Assembly: GCA_964345475.1 (NCBI GenBank)
Contig: CAYFQW010000002.1
Span: 62,001-126,000, forward strand
DNA length: 64,000 nt
Origin: WRIS01 sp964345475
GTDB taxonomy: Bacteria > Actinomycetota > Coriobacteriia > Coriobacteriales > Eggerthellaceae
Direction of reading: 5' to 3'
Shown here: piece by piece, positions 35,040 through 45,509 of the stretch
Layout of the letters: every line of letters starts with the position of its first letter
Position numbering within the stretch: the stretch's first letter is position 1
Notes under the pieces: model-generated
Seen by the model: the letters and a program-made list of their open reading frames with translations, nothing else
The model's database searches: none
Told to the model about the DNA's origin: nothing
Program-made: the position numbers and the translations under genes

Positions 35040-37182
35040 GGTCCATCACCGCCCCCAACTCCTCTTGCGACAGCTGGGACGAAGCTATCTCGTAATAACA
35101 AGGGCAAGAACTAAGAAGTTGGTTATGCGTACCTATCCCGACCACACGACCCTCGTCGAGGACAACAATCTTATCGGCATCCATGATACTTGAAATGCGC
35201 TGGGCCACTATTAAAACTGTTTTGCCTGATAATTTTTTAGAAAGAGCATTTCGAAGGGCTGTTTCCGTCTTATAGTCAAGCGCAGAAAATGAATCGTCAA
35301 ACAAAAAGACCCGTGCATCACTTGCTAACGCCCGAGCAATTGAGATACGTTGCCGCTGACCTCCCGACACATTGCTTCCCCCTTGTGAAACTGGAGATTC
35401 GTACGACCCTTCCTTTTCCTCAATAAATGAAGCAGCTTGAGCAATCTCTGCTGCTAATTCTATGCGGTCTTGCCCCATTGAACTGTCTGAGTAGGAAATG
35501 TTCGAGCCTATTGTTCCCGAAAACAAAAAGGCCTTTTGGGGTACATAACCTAACTCTTTTCGGAGCACACCCAAGGGTAGGTCTTTTACATTAATACCGT
35601 CGATACTAACGGCGCCTCCAGTTACTTCATAAAACCGTTCAATTAATTTCAGTACGGTAGACTTGCCTGAACCTGTTGAGCCAATAAAAGCTGTTGTCTC
35701 AGCAGCTTCTGCCGTAAAGCTCACTTGGCTTAATATCTTAGAGGGAGCGCCGGGATAGGCAAAGTCAACATTTTCAAATGCAATCTTCGCCCCCTTTGTC
35801 CTATCAAGGTCCCCCATGCCTGCCCCGAGGCTCGATTCAGGTACAGAGTATTCTGCCTCGGTCTGTATTACCTCATCAATTCGCTGCGCTGCAACGATGG
35901 CTCTCGGCAAAACCACTGCCATCATAGATATCATAAGGAAAGATGAAACTATCATCATAGCGTAGGTTATGAAAGCTATCATATCCCCCGTTTCGATATT
36001 GCCGCTATCAATGTGCGACCCGCCCACCCATACAATAAGGACCGAAACGCAGTTCATAATCAAAAACATGAGTGGCATCATGAACGCCATAACCCGGTTG
36101 ACGAATAATTGATTGTCCATCAATTTTTTACTCGCTTCGGCAAAGCGCTCAGACTCATGCTTTTGCCTGTTAAAGGCCCGTATAACAGACATTCCTGTCA
36201 AGATTTCGCGTGACACTAAATTCACTTGATCAATTAGTTTTTGCATAATGCGGAACTTGGGCATAGCAATAGCGAACAACACTGAGACGCAAACGGTTAT
36301 AACCACGACGGCTAGAAGGATTATCCAGGTCATAGATACGTTGACTCTGGATACCATAATAATGCCGCCTATGGCAAGAATGGGGGCATACAGAAGCATG
36401 CGAAGCAGCATGATGGTAACCATCTGAATCTGCTGGATATCGTTCGTCCCACGGGTGATCAATGATGCTGCTGAAAATGAATTGATTTCTTTTTCGGAAA
36501 ATTGTACGACCTTGCTAAAAAACTGAGACCGTAACATCCTTCCTACCTTTGCCCCGGTGCGCGAAGCCAAAAAGGCAATCCCTATAGAAGCGGCCATTCC
36601 AAGACTGGCCAATCCAAGCATGGCAAAACCTTGCTTCGTCAAATATTTCATCTGCATCTCAGCAGTATCGACGCCGATGCGCCTGTATTCAGCAAGAGTA
36701 GCCTGGGCCGCCTGCTGTTTGAGAAGGCTCACATCCTCACCAAGCATCAACTCTTGCTTAAGAGCTTCGATTGCCTCTGGCTTCCCCGCATCGTAGGCAT
36801 CTAGCAGTTCTCTGATATGCACATCTTCTGTGGTCTGGACATACTCGCTGAAAACTAAGGCAGGATCCAAAACGGCATCGAGCCTTTCACGGGCCTCATC
36901 TCCGATATTTGAGTCTATTAAATAATATTCGCCTTCGGAGCTATAAGAATATTTGACGAAATTTTCATCTTTCTCGTCAAGAAATGCACACAATATATCA
37001 AAAGTCTGAGCACTCATCTTATCTGGAGAATTATGCTTTAGACCTGACTGCTGTATTCCGATATCCACAATATCTGCCGTATAGCGAGGAAGGGAGAGAT
37101 CGGCAGTCGCCTGAACAAGCAAAAGCAACAATATGAGCAATACAGCAAGTTTCGAATTTTTAAGGTTTTTGATTATTCGCAC
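35032..37182 (-). CDS. ABC exporter half-transporter A with extracellular insertion
   Basis: 716 residues. After the first transmembrane helix (LAVLLILLLLLVQATADLSL) comes a long hydrophilic stretch of about 150 residues (about 35-180), which by topology lies outside. Five more TMs follow, then an ATPase with GSTGSGKSTVLKLIERFYE, VSGGQRQRISIARAL and FLFDDSFSALD. The Walker B aspartate is followed by Asp rather than Glu (FDDS). This degenerate catalytic site is usual for one half of heterodimeric ABC exporters, the other half (33201-35039) having an intact Glu. The insertion may shape substrate entry or bind a partner; this is inference. Confidence 0.9.
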   Translation of the reverse strand: MRIIKNLKNSKLAVLLILLLLLVQATADLSLPRYTADIVDIGIQQSGLKHNSPDKMSAQTFDILCAFLDEKDENFVKYSYSSEGEYYLIDSNIGDEARERLDAVLDPALVFSEYVQTTEDVHIRELLDAYDAGKPEAIEALKQELMLGEDVSLLKQQAAQATLAEYRRIGVDTAEMQMKYLTKQGFAMLGLASLGMAASIGIAFLASRTGAKVGRMLRSQFFSKVVQFSEKEINSFSAASLITRGTNDIQQIQMVTIMLLRMLLYAPILAIGGIIMVSRVNVSMTWIILLAVVVITVCVSVLFAIAMPKFRIMQKLIDQVNLVSREILTGMSVIRAFNRQKHESERFAEASKKLMDNQLFVNRVMAFMMPLMFLIMNCVSVLIVWVGGSHIDSGNIETGDMIAFITYAMMIVSSFLMISMMAVVLPRAIVAAQRIDEVIQTEAEYSVPESSLGAGMGDLDRTKGAKIAFENVDFAYPGAPSKILSQVSFTAEAAETTAFIGSTGSGKSTVLKLIERFYEVTGGAVSIDGINVKDLPLGVLRKELGYVPQKAFLFSGTIGSNISYSDSSMGQDRIELAAEIAQAASFIEEKEGSYESPVSQGGSNVSGGQRQRISIARALASDARVFLFDDSFSALDYKTETALRNALSKKLSGKTVLIVAQRISSIMDADKIVVLDEGRVVGIGTHNQLLSSCPCYYEIASSQLSQEELGAVMDHE

Positions 37183-37265
37183 TACTCATCCTTCGGCACG
37201 AATCACTAAATCAGTTCATGTCCTTGCATTTTGCGCGCCGCAAGGAAGATTCTGGTCAAAATTTA

Positions 37266-37297
37266 AAAGTCGGCCTCAGCTTTCCTCGACCGACTTT
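37266..37297 (-). terminator. Terminator downstream of tRNA-Asp
   Basis: On the minus strand AAAGTCGG (37290-37297) and CCGACTTT (37266-37273) form an 8-bp stem with a 16-base loop, then TTAAATTTTG. It lies 25 bases after the tRNA 3' end. The stem also lies just upstream of the ABC exporter, whose start is 84 bp further along on the same strand, so it may insulate that gene. Confidence 0.6.
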
Positions 37298-37321
37298 CTG
37301 TATTCTTGCTATTTGTTTTAA

Positions 37322-37398
<77 letters not shown>

Positions 37399-37577
37399 GC
37401 TTTGTGCAGCGAAAGTTATTCTACTGATAAACAGAGAGTGACGCAAGTGTTATTTTCCCATTGTGTGGAAAATATTGACGAGTTCATCTTAGCTCCACGC
37501 ATAAAAGCGAATAGTAATCGAGCCTTTATTACGTGATATACTTTAGTGTCCAAAAAAGATCGAGGAGCTTAACGACA

Positions 37578-38543
37578 ATGACCACATGTCCAGACTGCAC
37601 AGTGGGAGAGCACGAGATAGCAGTTCTTATACCCTGCTACAACGAAGAACTTACCGTGGGAAAGGTTGTGGATGACTTCAAGAGAAGCCTTCCCCATGCT
37701 TCTATTTATGTATACGACAACAACTCGCAAGATAAAACCGCCGAGATAGCACGTGCTCACGGCGCAATTGTCACCTTGGAGACGCGCCAGGGCAAGGGTA
37801 ATGTCTTGAGACAAATGCTCCGTGATATAGATGCCGATTTTTATATCATGGTTGACGGTGATGACACGTATCCTGCCTCTGAGGCTTCCACCCTCCTAGC
37901 ACCATTGCTTGAGAATAGAGCTGATATGGTCGTTGGCGATCGTCTGTCAAACGGCAGCTATTGCCAGGAGAATGAACGCGCCTTCCATGGTTTCGGGAAC
38001 AAGCTTGTCCGCTGGCTCATTAAAAAACTCTACGGCTTTGAGTTTAGCGACGTGATGACTGGATATCGTGCATTCAATAAGGTTTTTGCTAAAACGATAC
38101 CCGTTCTTTCTCCAGCCTTTGAAATTGAAACCGAGCTTTCTATCCATGCCGTTGATAAGCGATGGAGGATTGAGGAAGTAGCCATTGTCTACAAAGACAG
38201 GCCCGAGGGGTCAGTAAGCAAACTCAATACCTTTTCTGACGGATGGAAAGTCCTTTTGACCATCGCCTCTCTATTCAAAGACTACCGCCCGATGGTTTTG
38301 TTTGGTCTTTTTGCAATAATATTTTGCGCCTTAGGACTGATAGTAGGCATGCCGATAATATCCGAGTTTGCCTATACAGGACTGGTCCCCCGACTTCCGT
38401 CAGTCGTCCTTGCCGCTGCCCTGATATTTATCGGGATACTGTGTTTAAGCAGCGGGCTTATTCTCGACACCGTCGTTAAAGGGTATCGAAAGCAATATGA
38501 ACTTGATGTGCTACGGGTGTACGAGGCCCAAAGGCTGAAGTAA
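37578..38543 (+). CDS. Glycosyltransferase family 2, polyprenyl-phosphate sugar transferase type
   Basis: About 321 residues. The nucleotide-binding start IAVLIPCYNEELTVGKVV and the DxD-like VDGDDTYPA are characteristic of GT2. MTGYRAFNKVF and EVAIVYKDRPEGSVSKL are typical of DPM1/ArnC-like transferases that charge a lipid phosphate with a sugar. Two C-terminal transmembrane helices (about 245-270 and 280-305) anchor it. The start is the ATG at 37578, with GAGGAG ten bases upstream; an upstream in-frame ATG at 37533 would add 15 residues. The donor sugar is unknown. It is transcribed alone. Confidence 0.85.
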   Translation: MTTCPDCTVGEHEIAVLIPCYNEELTVGKVVDDFKRSLPHASIYVYDNNSQDKTAEIARAHGAIVTLETRQGKGNVLRQMLRDIDADFYIMVDGDDTYPASEASTLLAPLLENRADMVVGDRLSNGSYCQENERAFHGFGNKLVRWLIKKLYGFEFSDVMTGYRAFNKVFAKTIPVLSPAFEIETELSIHAVDKRWRIEEVAIVYKDRPEGSVSKLNTFSDGWKVLLTIASLFKDYRPMVLFGLFAIIFCALGLIVGMPIISEFAYTGLVPRLPSVVLAAALIFIGILCLSSGLILDTVVKGYRKQYELDVLRVYEAQRLK

Positions 38544-38604
38544 GAAGAGCGGTTTATCTAATATGAGGTTCCGAATTCCTTTTCTGAAGATAATACCGCT
38601 CTTC
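38544..38604. terminator. Inverted repeat after the GT2 gene, possible terminator
   Basis: GAAGAGCGGT (38544-38553) and ACCGCTCTTC (38595-38604) form a perfect 10-bp pair, immediately after the stop of the glycosyltransferase gene. The 41-base loop is long for a terminator. TATC/GATA can also pair inside it. The rest of 38605-38845, up to the addA stop, shows no gene. Confidence 0.4.
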
Positions 38605-38845
38605 TCGCCATTATTATACGTGGTAGGTGTTTGATTCTAAACAGTTTCAAGAGTACGTTTAGTTGTTATGAGTATAATATTTACTCGTAAATCGCTTGAC
38701 TTTCTTAGTCATATATGCTTGTTTCGATATCCGTGAAACAAATTTGGCGCAGATACGCACTCTCAGAGCCTTAAACCCTTGAATCACGCAGCTCTTCCTC
38801 GCAAAACGTGTCCATAAAAGGGCCAACTCTGCCGATGGATGCACC

Positions 38846-41800
38846 TTATCTTACGTATATTCTGGCTTTAAGTATCTTCTCACGAAGTTCATCCTTGTCA
38901 GCCGCACAGAAACGGTAGCTGATACTTTGCGGTTCTTGATCCTCTTGCAAAGACTCCTGCTCAACACGTACAAAGCAGAGTTCGACCGAATCGAAACCCT
39001 GGAGTAAGCTGGCATATGCATAACAAGAAGCCTGTAATACATGCTTATCATAAAGATCCGTTTCGATTTCTGTATCAAAGCCACCTGTTTTGTAATCGAT
39101 AATGAATGCGCTCTTTTTTTCCGCGTCACAGCAAAATAGATCTATTTCCCCTTCAAGGTAGCCATCCCCTAGTTCTATAAAAAATGGTAATTCTGCTCGG
39201 ACGAAGGGGTATTGCGAAATTTTATTCTGAACACCACTTTTAAGCCATCGATGTAAAGCATGCTCCAATCGGACAGCCTGCGTTTCTGTAAGCTTTTGCA
39301 GGAACATCATTCTTTGTACGTCGCTTCTTGAAGGCGTTATTCCTGTTTCTACAAATAACTGAGCAAGCCGATGGAAAGCCGTACCCAGGTCTACAGCCTT
39401 GCCAGCCTCCCCTTTTCCTTGATATTCTTTAGTCCCAAAAACCAGTTCCTTTTCGGGTGAAAGACCGGCCTCCAAAGAGGAATAGGAAAATACATGTTCC
39501 CTCATCGCCCTATCTAAGACGCATACAAGGGGCTTCGCCTCATATCGGCGCGGTATAAAAAACCCGTGTTCGGAAGACGCCTCTTCTTCACAGGGCGGGA
39601 AGACTTCTTTTGGCAAGCTCCTGTCCCCCTCAGTTGCAAACTCACCCTCGGCGTATTCTTTACTTCGAGGCATGTCGTCATATTCCGAATGTTTCGAATG
39701 TTCCGAACACAACGTCTGGTCACTTGAAGCTTCTTCATCGGGGCAAAGCATACGATCGAGGTCTTGCCGTTCATATCGGGCAGGTTCAGACCCTCCATAG
39801 CTCAACCTGGCCTCCCCTTCTGGAAAGTCGCCATCTTTCCACAGGGCCCGTCGGACATCATCAACAAGGCCCCCATATGAGTTAAGATTGTTTTTTGCAG
39901 AAAGCTTTACTGTCATAGCGCAGATAAAAGCTTCACTCGCTCGGGTAAGACCGACATAAAGCTTGCGTTGATCTTCGCTATGCTCCTCAACGGCCCCATA
40001 CGCCTCGAGAGCACTTCTCAGCTCTATGAGGCTTGCTGCCTCGTTAAGTCTCGTAAGCCCATCTCCCTCAATAGGACACTCTTGCCTTTGTTTTTCTGTA
40101 TGCTTCCTAATGCTTTCATATGCATTCTTTGTTCGGCCGATGCCAAGCGAGGCAAAAGCCTTACCGCGAACTGCTTCTATCGCTAAGGTTTGGCGATTTC
40201 GCTTTGACCCAGAAAATTCTGCAAGTGCAACAATAGGAAATTCTAAGCCCTTCGATGCATGAATCGTCATGACTCTAACCACGCTGTCCGCACTGCCTGA
40301 AAGAGCGCCGGGAGGTTCTTTTAATCCGATAGTTATTTGAGACGAAAACTCGGAAGAAGCCTGAGCAGGCCCTAGCTGCCTATCCCTCTCCAAAGACTCG
40401 ATAATACGATGCGCCTTAAGGATATTGCCTGCACGTGCAAGCCCAAATGCACCTTCGCCCTCAAGTCTCGTAAGAATTCCAGAACCGATGAGGACCTCTT
40501 TAATGGTAGCTGCTAAAGAGGTCTTGCCCAGGCCAAGCCATGCACCACACAAGACATCTGCAGCCAGTCTCAACCTGGGCTGTGCTATTTGACGCTCAGG
40601 CGAATTAAGCTTTTGCATACGCATAAACCCTGTATACAAATCGCATCTGCGGGAAGAGGTTTCACCCTCCTCCCCTGTTGTTGCCAGACATAAAAGCTCA
40701 TCAGAGCTTACACCAAACAGATCGCTCGAAAGTGTCTCATACAAAGCTTCAGAGTTACGCGGATTGACAAGTGCCTCAGCAAGGCGTGCCACTAAGCTCA
40801 CATCTGGCATTCGGGAGAACAGTGAGCCACCTGCAACTACGCAATCAAAGCCTTCGAGTCTCAGAGCTTCAGCATATATGTCTGCATTCGTCATTCTCCC
40901 CAATAAGACAACCATTTCATTCGGCGTGTGACCTGCTTCGCGAAAGGACGCGAATCGACGTGCGATGCCCTCTGCCTCTGCTTGTATAGCTTCTTTAGGA
41001 CTAATTTTTCTCGTGCCATTGCTTGAATATGTACTCAAAAGAATATCTATACGTGGTATCGAAGCCTTATAGACAGTCTTTCTGCCCTCATGTGCGGACA
41101 AAGACATAAACATATCGCCAAATATATGATCCTGGCTGAAAACATGGTCAACGAAAGAGAGGATATCTTGATGGCTTCTAAAGTTCTTACGTAATTCAAA
41201 ATACTTTGCAGCAACGCGCGGCGACTGCATACTTTTTTTATGTTCCTCATACACACCAACATCGGCACCTCGAAAACGATATATGGACTGCTGCGAATCC
41301 CCTACCGTGCAAAGACGTTCAAGGTTTGTTCCGCTTAATTGTGTAACGATATCTATCTGCAGCTGATTGGTGTCTTGAAACTCATCGACCATAACAAGCT
41401 TGAATTTATCGGCATAAAATCTAGCTATCTCGGGATACCTTTCGAAGCACTCATACGTTTTTCTCAAAAGATCATCGTTATCGAGAACGAACAGTTCTTT
41501 CTTTTTTTCATCATAGTACCTTATTGTTTCCCGAGCTAAGAGCAACAATTCATCAGCTAGTGGTCGAGCAAGGTTTAAAAACACTTCGTCCATTAAGAAA
41601 AGGAGCTGGTCCTGATATCCATGAACCTGCGCCCTAAAATCTTTCGGTCCAAAGGTACGGGGAACAAAGCACACAGAATCCAACAAGCCTGCAAAATCTT
41701 CTTGTTTAACAGTTTTTTCTTCGCGCTTAAGGAGCTCGTATGCATCGCTGATATTACGCTCGATGTCCTCCCTTGCCTTTTGCGCCGATGCTGAAGGGCC

Positions 41801-42463
41801 TGCACATTCAAGGAGGGACTGCATAGACTCAAGGAGTGCACACAATTCTCGAGTCATAGAGGAAGCTGAGCGGGGTTCGGGTCCAAAGCTCATATCGTCA
41901 AGACCTCTCCTCAGGCTGCTAGAGCTCGAAATAAGTACACGCACCATAGACTCAACAGAAGTGTCCCTATACCCTGAAGAACGGGGCTTATACTCTGTAA
42001 ATAGGTTCTTGAATTTTTCTGACCCTAAGGCACCTTCCTCCTCGCTCAAAGCCTGGTTTATTGCCTCATCAAGTAAAACTTCCCTCTCCGTTTCATCAAG
42101 CACGCCAAAGTTAGGATCTATTCCAATTTCGAGTGCATGAGCATGGAGGATGCGCGAACACATACCATGGATGGTCGAAATCCAAGCACCGTCCACTCGC
42201 AGGGCTTGCTCATTCAGCCCTTCAAGACGCAAGCTGCCCTTCACACGTGCCTTAATCTCTTCAGCAGCTTTTTCGGTAAAGGTAATCGCGAGCACCTCAT
42301 CGATATCGGACACACCGCTCAAATCTCCGTGCACTAAGGCGTAGGCTATACGCTGGGTGAGAGTGAACGTCTTGCCCGAACCTGCCCCTGCGGATATCAG
42401 CAGGGGGCCACAGACATGCTCAACGCTTGCTCTTTGATCATCGGTCAGGCCGTCGAGGTTCAT
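38846..42463 (-). CDS. addA: AddA-type helicase-nuclease (DNA double-strand break resection)
   Basis: 1205 residues. UvrD-family helicase motifs: LISAGAGSGKTFTLTQRIA, VMVDEFQDTNQLQ, VMTIHASKGLEFPIVA and YVGLTRASEAF. The C-terminal PD-(D/E)XK nuclease has GEIDLFCCD and FIIDYKTGG (about residues 1110-1140). With AddB it forms the RecBCD-like complex that processes broken ends and loads RecA at Chi-like sites. The start ATG at 42463 overlaps the addB stop by four bases and has AGGAGG just upstream. Its product is the motor of this heterodimer; the actinobacterial AdnAB alternative is less likely, because AdnA and AdnB both have helicase motors. Confidence 0.9.
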   Translation of the reverse strand: MNLDGLTDDQRASVEHVCGPLLISAGAGSGKTFTLTQRIAYALVHGDLSGVSDIDEVLAITFTEKAAEEIKARVKGSLRLEGLNEQALRVDGAWISTIHGMCSRILHAHALEIGIDPNFGVLDETEREVLLDEAINQALSEEEGALGSEKFKNLFTEYKPRSSGYRDTSVESMVRVLISSSSSLRRGLDDMSFGPEPRSASSMTRELCALLESMQSLLECAGPSASAQKAREDIERNISDAYELLKREEKTVKQEDFAGLLDSVCFVPRTFGPKDFRAQVHGYQDQLLFLMDEVFLNLARPLADELLLLARETIRYYDEKKKELFVLDNDDLLRKTYECFERYPEIARFYADKFKLVMVDEFQDTNQLQIDIVTQLSGTNLERLCTVGDSQQSIYRFRGADVGVYEEHKKSMQSPRVAAKYFELRKNFRSHQDILSFVDHVFSQDHIFGDMFMSLSAHEGRKTVYKASIPRIDILLSTYSSNGTRKISPKEAIQAEAEGIARRFASFREAGHTPNEMVVLLGRMTNADIYAEALRLEGFDCVVAGGSLFSRMPDVSLVARLAEALVNPRNSEALYETLSSDLFGVSSDELLCLATTGEEGETSSRRCDLYTGFMRMQKLNSPERQIAQPRLRLAADVLCGAWLGLGKTSLAATIKEVLIGSGILTRLEGEGAFGLARAGNILKAHRIIESLERDRQLGPAQASSEFSSQITIGLKEPPGALSGSADSVVRVMTIHASKGLEFPIVALAEFSGSKRNRQTLAIEAVRGKAFASLGIGRTKNAYESIRKHTEKQRQECPIEGDGLTRLNEAASLIELRSALEAYGAVEEHSEDQRKLYVGLTRASEAFICAMTVKLSAKNNLNSYGGLVDDVRRALWKDGDFPEGEARLSYGGSEPARYERQDLDRMLCPDEEASSDQTLCSEHSKHSEYDDMPRSKEYAEGEFATEGDRSLPKEVFPPCEEEASSEHGFFIPRRYEAKPLVCVLDRAMREHVFSYSSLEAGLSPEKELVFGTKEYQGKGEAGKAVDLGTAFHRLAQLFVETGITPSRSDVQRMMFLQKLTETQAVRLEHALHRWLKSGVQNKISQYPFVRAELPFFIELGDGYLEGEIDLFCCDAEKKSAFIIDYKTGGFDTEIETDLYDKHVLQASCYAYASLLQGFDSVELCFVRVEQESLQEDQEPQSISYRFCAADKDELREKILKARIYVR

Positions 42464-45342
42464 ATCTGCCTCCTGAACTTACAGTCAAAGACGGGACAGT
42501 ATGCACAAGGATCGCTGCCGCGGGGAAAAGGACGTATCATACCCTGCTCCATAGCCTGTACAACAGGTTCAAGCTGAACCTCTATATCATCGAGCATGCA
42601 GGAGAAATCTGTATGCGTGTCGAGGTCTATAGCACAGGTATCAGGATTAATGCCCAAGAGTTCAGCAGGCCCTAAAACTCGAGGATCGTAGGCTCCCAGC
42701 ACCTGAGTTTTTTTCCCATACGAAACATATAGAGCAGCTACTACATCTAGATCGAGATCCCTCCTCACTGCTTGAGCATATAAAAGGGTCTGTACTTTGT
42801 GGGGAAGGACAATATCGTCTTCCTGATCAGGGCTTCCTGCCCACGGAACAGGAGATGCAGACGCAAAAGCATAGTCTTTCGAAAGGGCCCCCTTGTAGTC
42901 GATGACGACAGCTTGTCCTTTTTCGTTAACATCAATCCTATCGACGGATCCACGTAATGCAGCGCCAGCATATATGAGTGTCTTTTCTTTTCCAAAATAA
43001 TGCTCAAAATAACGCGGTTCAAAACCTGGCAGAAGCAACGTTTCCTGCTCCAGGAATCGCAAGGTATCTTCCTTAAGCTCTTTCAGCTCCGCCTGTTCTA
43101 AGGCTGTGTGGGCAATAAGGGGATTATTGCGAGGCTCGAGTTTATACTGTAGCAAAAGATTCTCGTCAAAAACACCTTCGAATAAGTCTTGGGCTTCCTT
43201 TAGGTTTCTCACACTCAGCTTCGGCTCAAAATCCTTTTGGTACGCCAGGTAAAAGTCTTTTAAAACCTGGTGGATAAAACTACCCTTTTCAAGTGGTCCA
43301 AACCCAGCATCAATGCCAGATACATTAAGCCTATACCCTACGAACCAAAAATATGGACACCTGAGATAACTCTCTAAGGACGAAGGGGAAAGGTTGAGCA
43401 TTGCCCCGCCCGCCTGTTCATGCTTTAAAAATGGTGCGATCACCTTTTCGAGCGAAGACTCCTCGAGCTGGCCCGTTTCACAAGATGGTACACATAGCAT
43501 CTTATCCTGCTTATCGTTTCTCATGCTCAACTGCTGATAGAGCATATCCTCTCCTAGGGTCTTCGAAAACGGAAGAAGGGAATATGGAAGACCCGTAATC
43601 TTGTCTTTGTCCTCCTCCGAACGGAGATCCTCGCGATAGCAGTCAATGAGCTCCTCAAACATAATCGCCGGGTAGCTTGGGTTGGCGTCCGTGTCAAAAA
43701 GAACCCTCTCACAAATGAGAGACTTTTTTGCAACTGATAAAACTTCAAAAAATATATCACGCTCTAGTTCAAAGACATCTTCTTCCTGCCCAATCCCCAA
43801 TTTTTCGAAGAGAATGGTTTGGGCATTCTCCTTTACTTTGATAGGATACCGCGAAGCCTCCATATCGCAGATACATACAGCGTCATACGAACAGGCGGGC
43901 ATGCGGGATAATTGCCTGAGTTCAAATATGTCTACTTCGGCCTTACAAGAGTTTTTTTCTGTATTCGAAATATTCACCGGTATGTTTGAAGAGAAGAGCA
44001 CTTCTGCATACAGTGAACTTTCAAGCATCTCGGAACTCAGCTGGTTGAGGAATTGGCGAGTAGACTCACAAGCGGCCAATTGCTGGGCCCGATAGCATGG
44101 ATCTGATGTGCATTGTCCAGCAATCAGAGCCTCAAGCTTATCTACTATAGATAGATAAGAGGCATGTTCAACAAGCTCAATTAGCTCAAAGAGGAAGCTG
44201 TTACATGCAGCAATATCCTCTAAGTATCTCGGCGCATCCCCTGTCCTGTCCATCCTCCATCGTGCATCTAATTTTGTGCGCGTGGACTCATCAGTACACG
44301 TCAAAGGGTTGAAAAGCATCTCGACCATCAATACCCGGTAATCTGCTGAACCTTTCCGCCATGCCAGCAAAGAGCGCCATAGCTTTCCAAAATCAGTCTC
44401 GCAAAAACCCTTGCTCGTAGTTAGATGTATCTTGATGGCATCGCCTGCAAAGAAAGACGAGATATAAGAAAACGCTTCAATTGGGCAAGTTGAGGAAAGG
44501 GCAATACGCGTACAACCCTTCTGTATATGCTCCTTCAACGTTTGTGCGATGAGCAAAGGCGCAGCGTACTGCCCTGAGGGCAGAAGGATCTCTAAGGCCC
44601 CCTGGGGAAGCACCGGGTTTTCTGCTTGAGGATTAAATATGCGGGACTGAATCTCTATCAGCTCTTGACTCCGGTCCTCACAGGTAATGGGCGCGTGGAT
44701 GCCCTTAGATACTGCACATACCTCGAGTCTTTCAGAAAGGCTTTCTAAAAAATTCTGCTCGCATCTGCCCAGCTCATCAAAATTCTCAACAAGAATACGA
44801 GGGCTCGGCCAAGCGCTCATGCTCAAGGACGACATAAGGTCGCTCAGCTCAGCGAGGCCCTGCTCATGAATGAGGCTGCCGTACACGGATAAAACGTTGA
44901 GCAGTTCTTTCTCCGCAGGAGACAGATGGGAATAAACCGACATATCTTGCTTGGAAGCAAGTAGTGCTGCGAATTCTTTTTGCGCCATGCGGGAAAGCAT
45001 CTCGACAGTACCGAAAGAGAGACTGAGGGAACGAAGCCCTTTTTCCTTGCTCGTATGAAGAAGGGCCTTGCATAAGAATATTTTTCTTTGCGCGGCAGAT
45101 ACAACGCGCCTGCCATCACCATACAACTCCCAACGGTCTTCAAGCCATGAACTAAAGCTCAGTATCTCCAAACCAAATATAAAATCTTTCTTGACCCATC
45201 TTTTTTTATATTGCAAAGCAGTAGAATGGTCGGAAACAAGAAATACCCACGGATCAGAAAGCTGATGCTTCCCTTGCAACAAAGCTTGAGCAAGGGCTTC
45301 AACTTCTTGGGAATTAGATGCTATTAATCGTTTAATTGCCAT
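42460..45342 (-). CDS. addB: AddB-type nuclease subunit
   Basis: 960 residues. No Walker A is visible in the N-terminal half, so the helicase domain is inactive as expected for AddB. The C-terminal PD-(D/E)XK nuclease has DRIDVNEKGQAVVIDYKG. The four-Cys iron staple is present: RCPYFW before the nuclease motif and CAYCPVFDCKF at the very end. This is the AddB arrangement, with addA directly downstream in a 4-base overlap. No ribosome-binding site is seen before the ATG at 45342, and a TACAAT lies just six bases before it, so the mRNA may be leaderless. Confidence 0.85.
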   Translation of the reverse strand: MAIKRLIASNSQEVEALAQALLQGKHQLSDPWVFLVSDHSTALQYKKRWVKKDFIFGLEILSFSSWLEDRWELYGDGRRVVSAAQRKIFLCKALLHTSKEKGLRSLSLSFGTVEMLSRMAQKEFAALLASKQDMSVYSHLSPAEKELLNVLSVYGSLIHEQGLAELSDLMSSLSMSAWPSPRILVENFDELGRCEQNFLESLSERLEVCAVSKGIHAPITCEDRSQELIEIQSRIFNPQAENPVLPQGALEILLPSGQYAAPLLIAQTLKEHIQKGCTRIALSSTCPIEAFSYISSFFAGDAIKIHLTTSKGFCETDFGKLWRSLLAWRKGSADYRVLMVEMLFNPLTCTDESTRTKLDARWRMDRTGDAPRYLEDIAACNSFLFELIELVEHASYLSIVDKLEALIAGQCTSDPCYRAQQLAACESTRQFLNQLSSEMLESSLYAEVLFSSNIPVNISNTEKNSCKAEVDIFELRQLSRMPACSYDAVCICDMEASRYPIKVKENAQTILFEKLGIGQEEDVFELERDIFFEVLSVAKKSLICERVLFDTDANPSYPAIMFEELIDCYREDLRSEEDKDKITGLPYSLLPFSKTLGEDMLYQQLSMRNDKQDKMLCVPSCETGQLEESSLEKVIAPFLKHEQAGGAMLNLSPSSLESYLRCPYFWFVGYRLNVSGIDAGFGPLEKGSFIHQVLKDFYLAYQKDFEPKLSVRNLKEAQDLFEGVFDENLLLQYKLEPRNNPLIAHTALEQAELKELKEDTLRFLEQETLLLPGFEPRYFEHYFGKEKTLIYAGAALRGSVDRIDVNEKGQAVVIDYKGALSKDYAFASASPVPWAGSPDQEDDIVLPHKVQTLLYAQAVRRDLDLDVVAALYVSYGKKTQVLGAYDPRVLGPAELLGINPDTCAIDLDTHTDFSCMLDDIEVQLEPVVQAMEQGMIRPFPRGSDPCAYCPVFDCKFRRQI

Positions 45343-45444
45343 AAGATAATTGTACTCGAATTACGAGATATGTACGCTCATTATTGGAGATTGACATAGT
45401 TGTGTACTACTTGCGCAGGTCTTTTCTCCTAATAGAAATTCTAC

Positions 45445-45473
45445 TTGCAAAGCATTAGGTGCTATGTCATTAT
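45445..45473 (+). promoter_or_regulatory. Promoter of tRNA-Glu
   Basis: TTGCAA (45445-45450) and CATTAT (45468-45473) are 17 bases apart, ending 36 bases before the tRNA. A plausible but not perfect sigma-70 promoter. Confidence 0.5.
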
Positions 45474-45509
45474 ATGTAGGCTGCTTTTTTGGGTTTCGAG
45501 AAGCAACGA

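Noticed and set aside
42460..45342. AdnAB instead of AddAB
   Set aside because: The second subunit shows no Walker A helicase motif and has the four-Cys motif of AddB.
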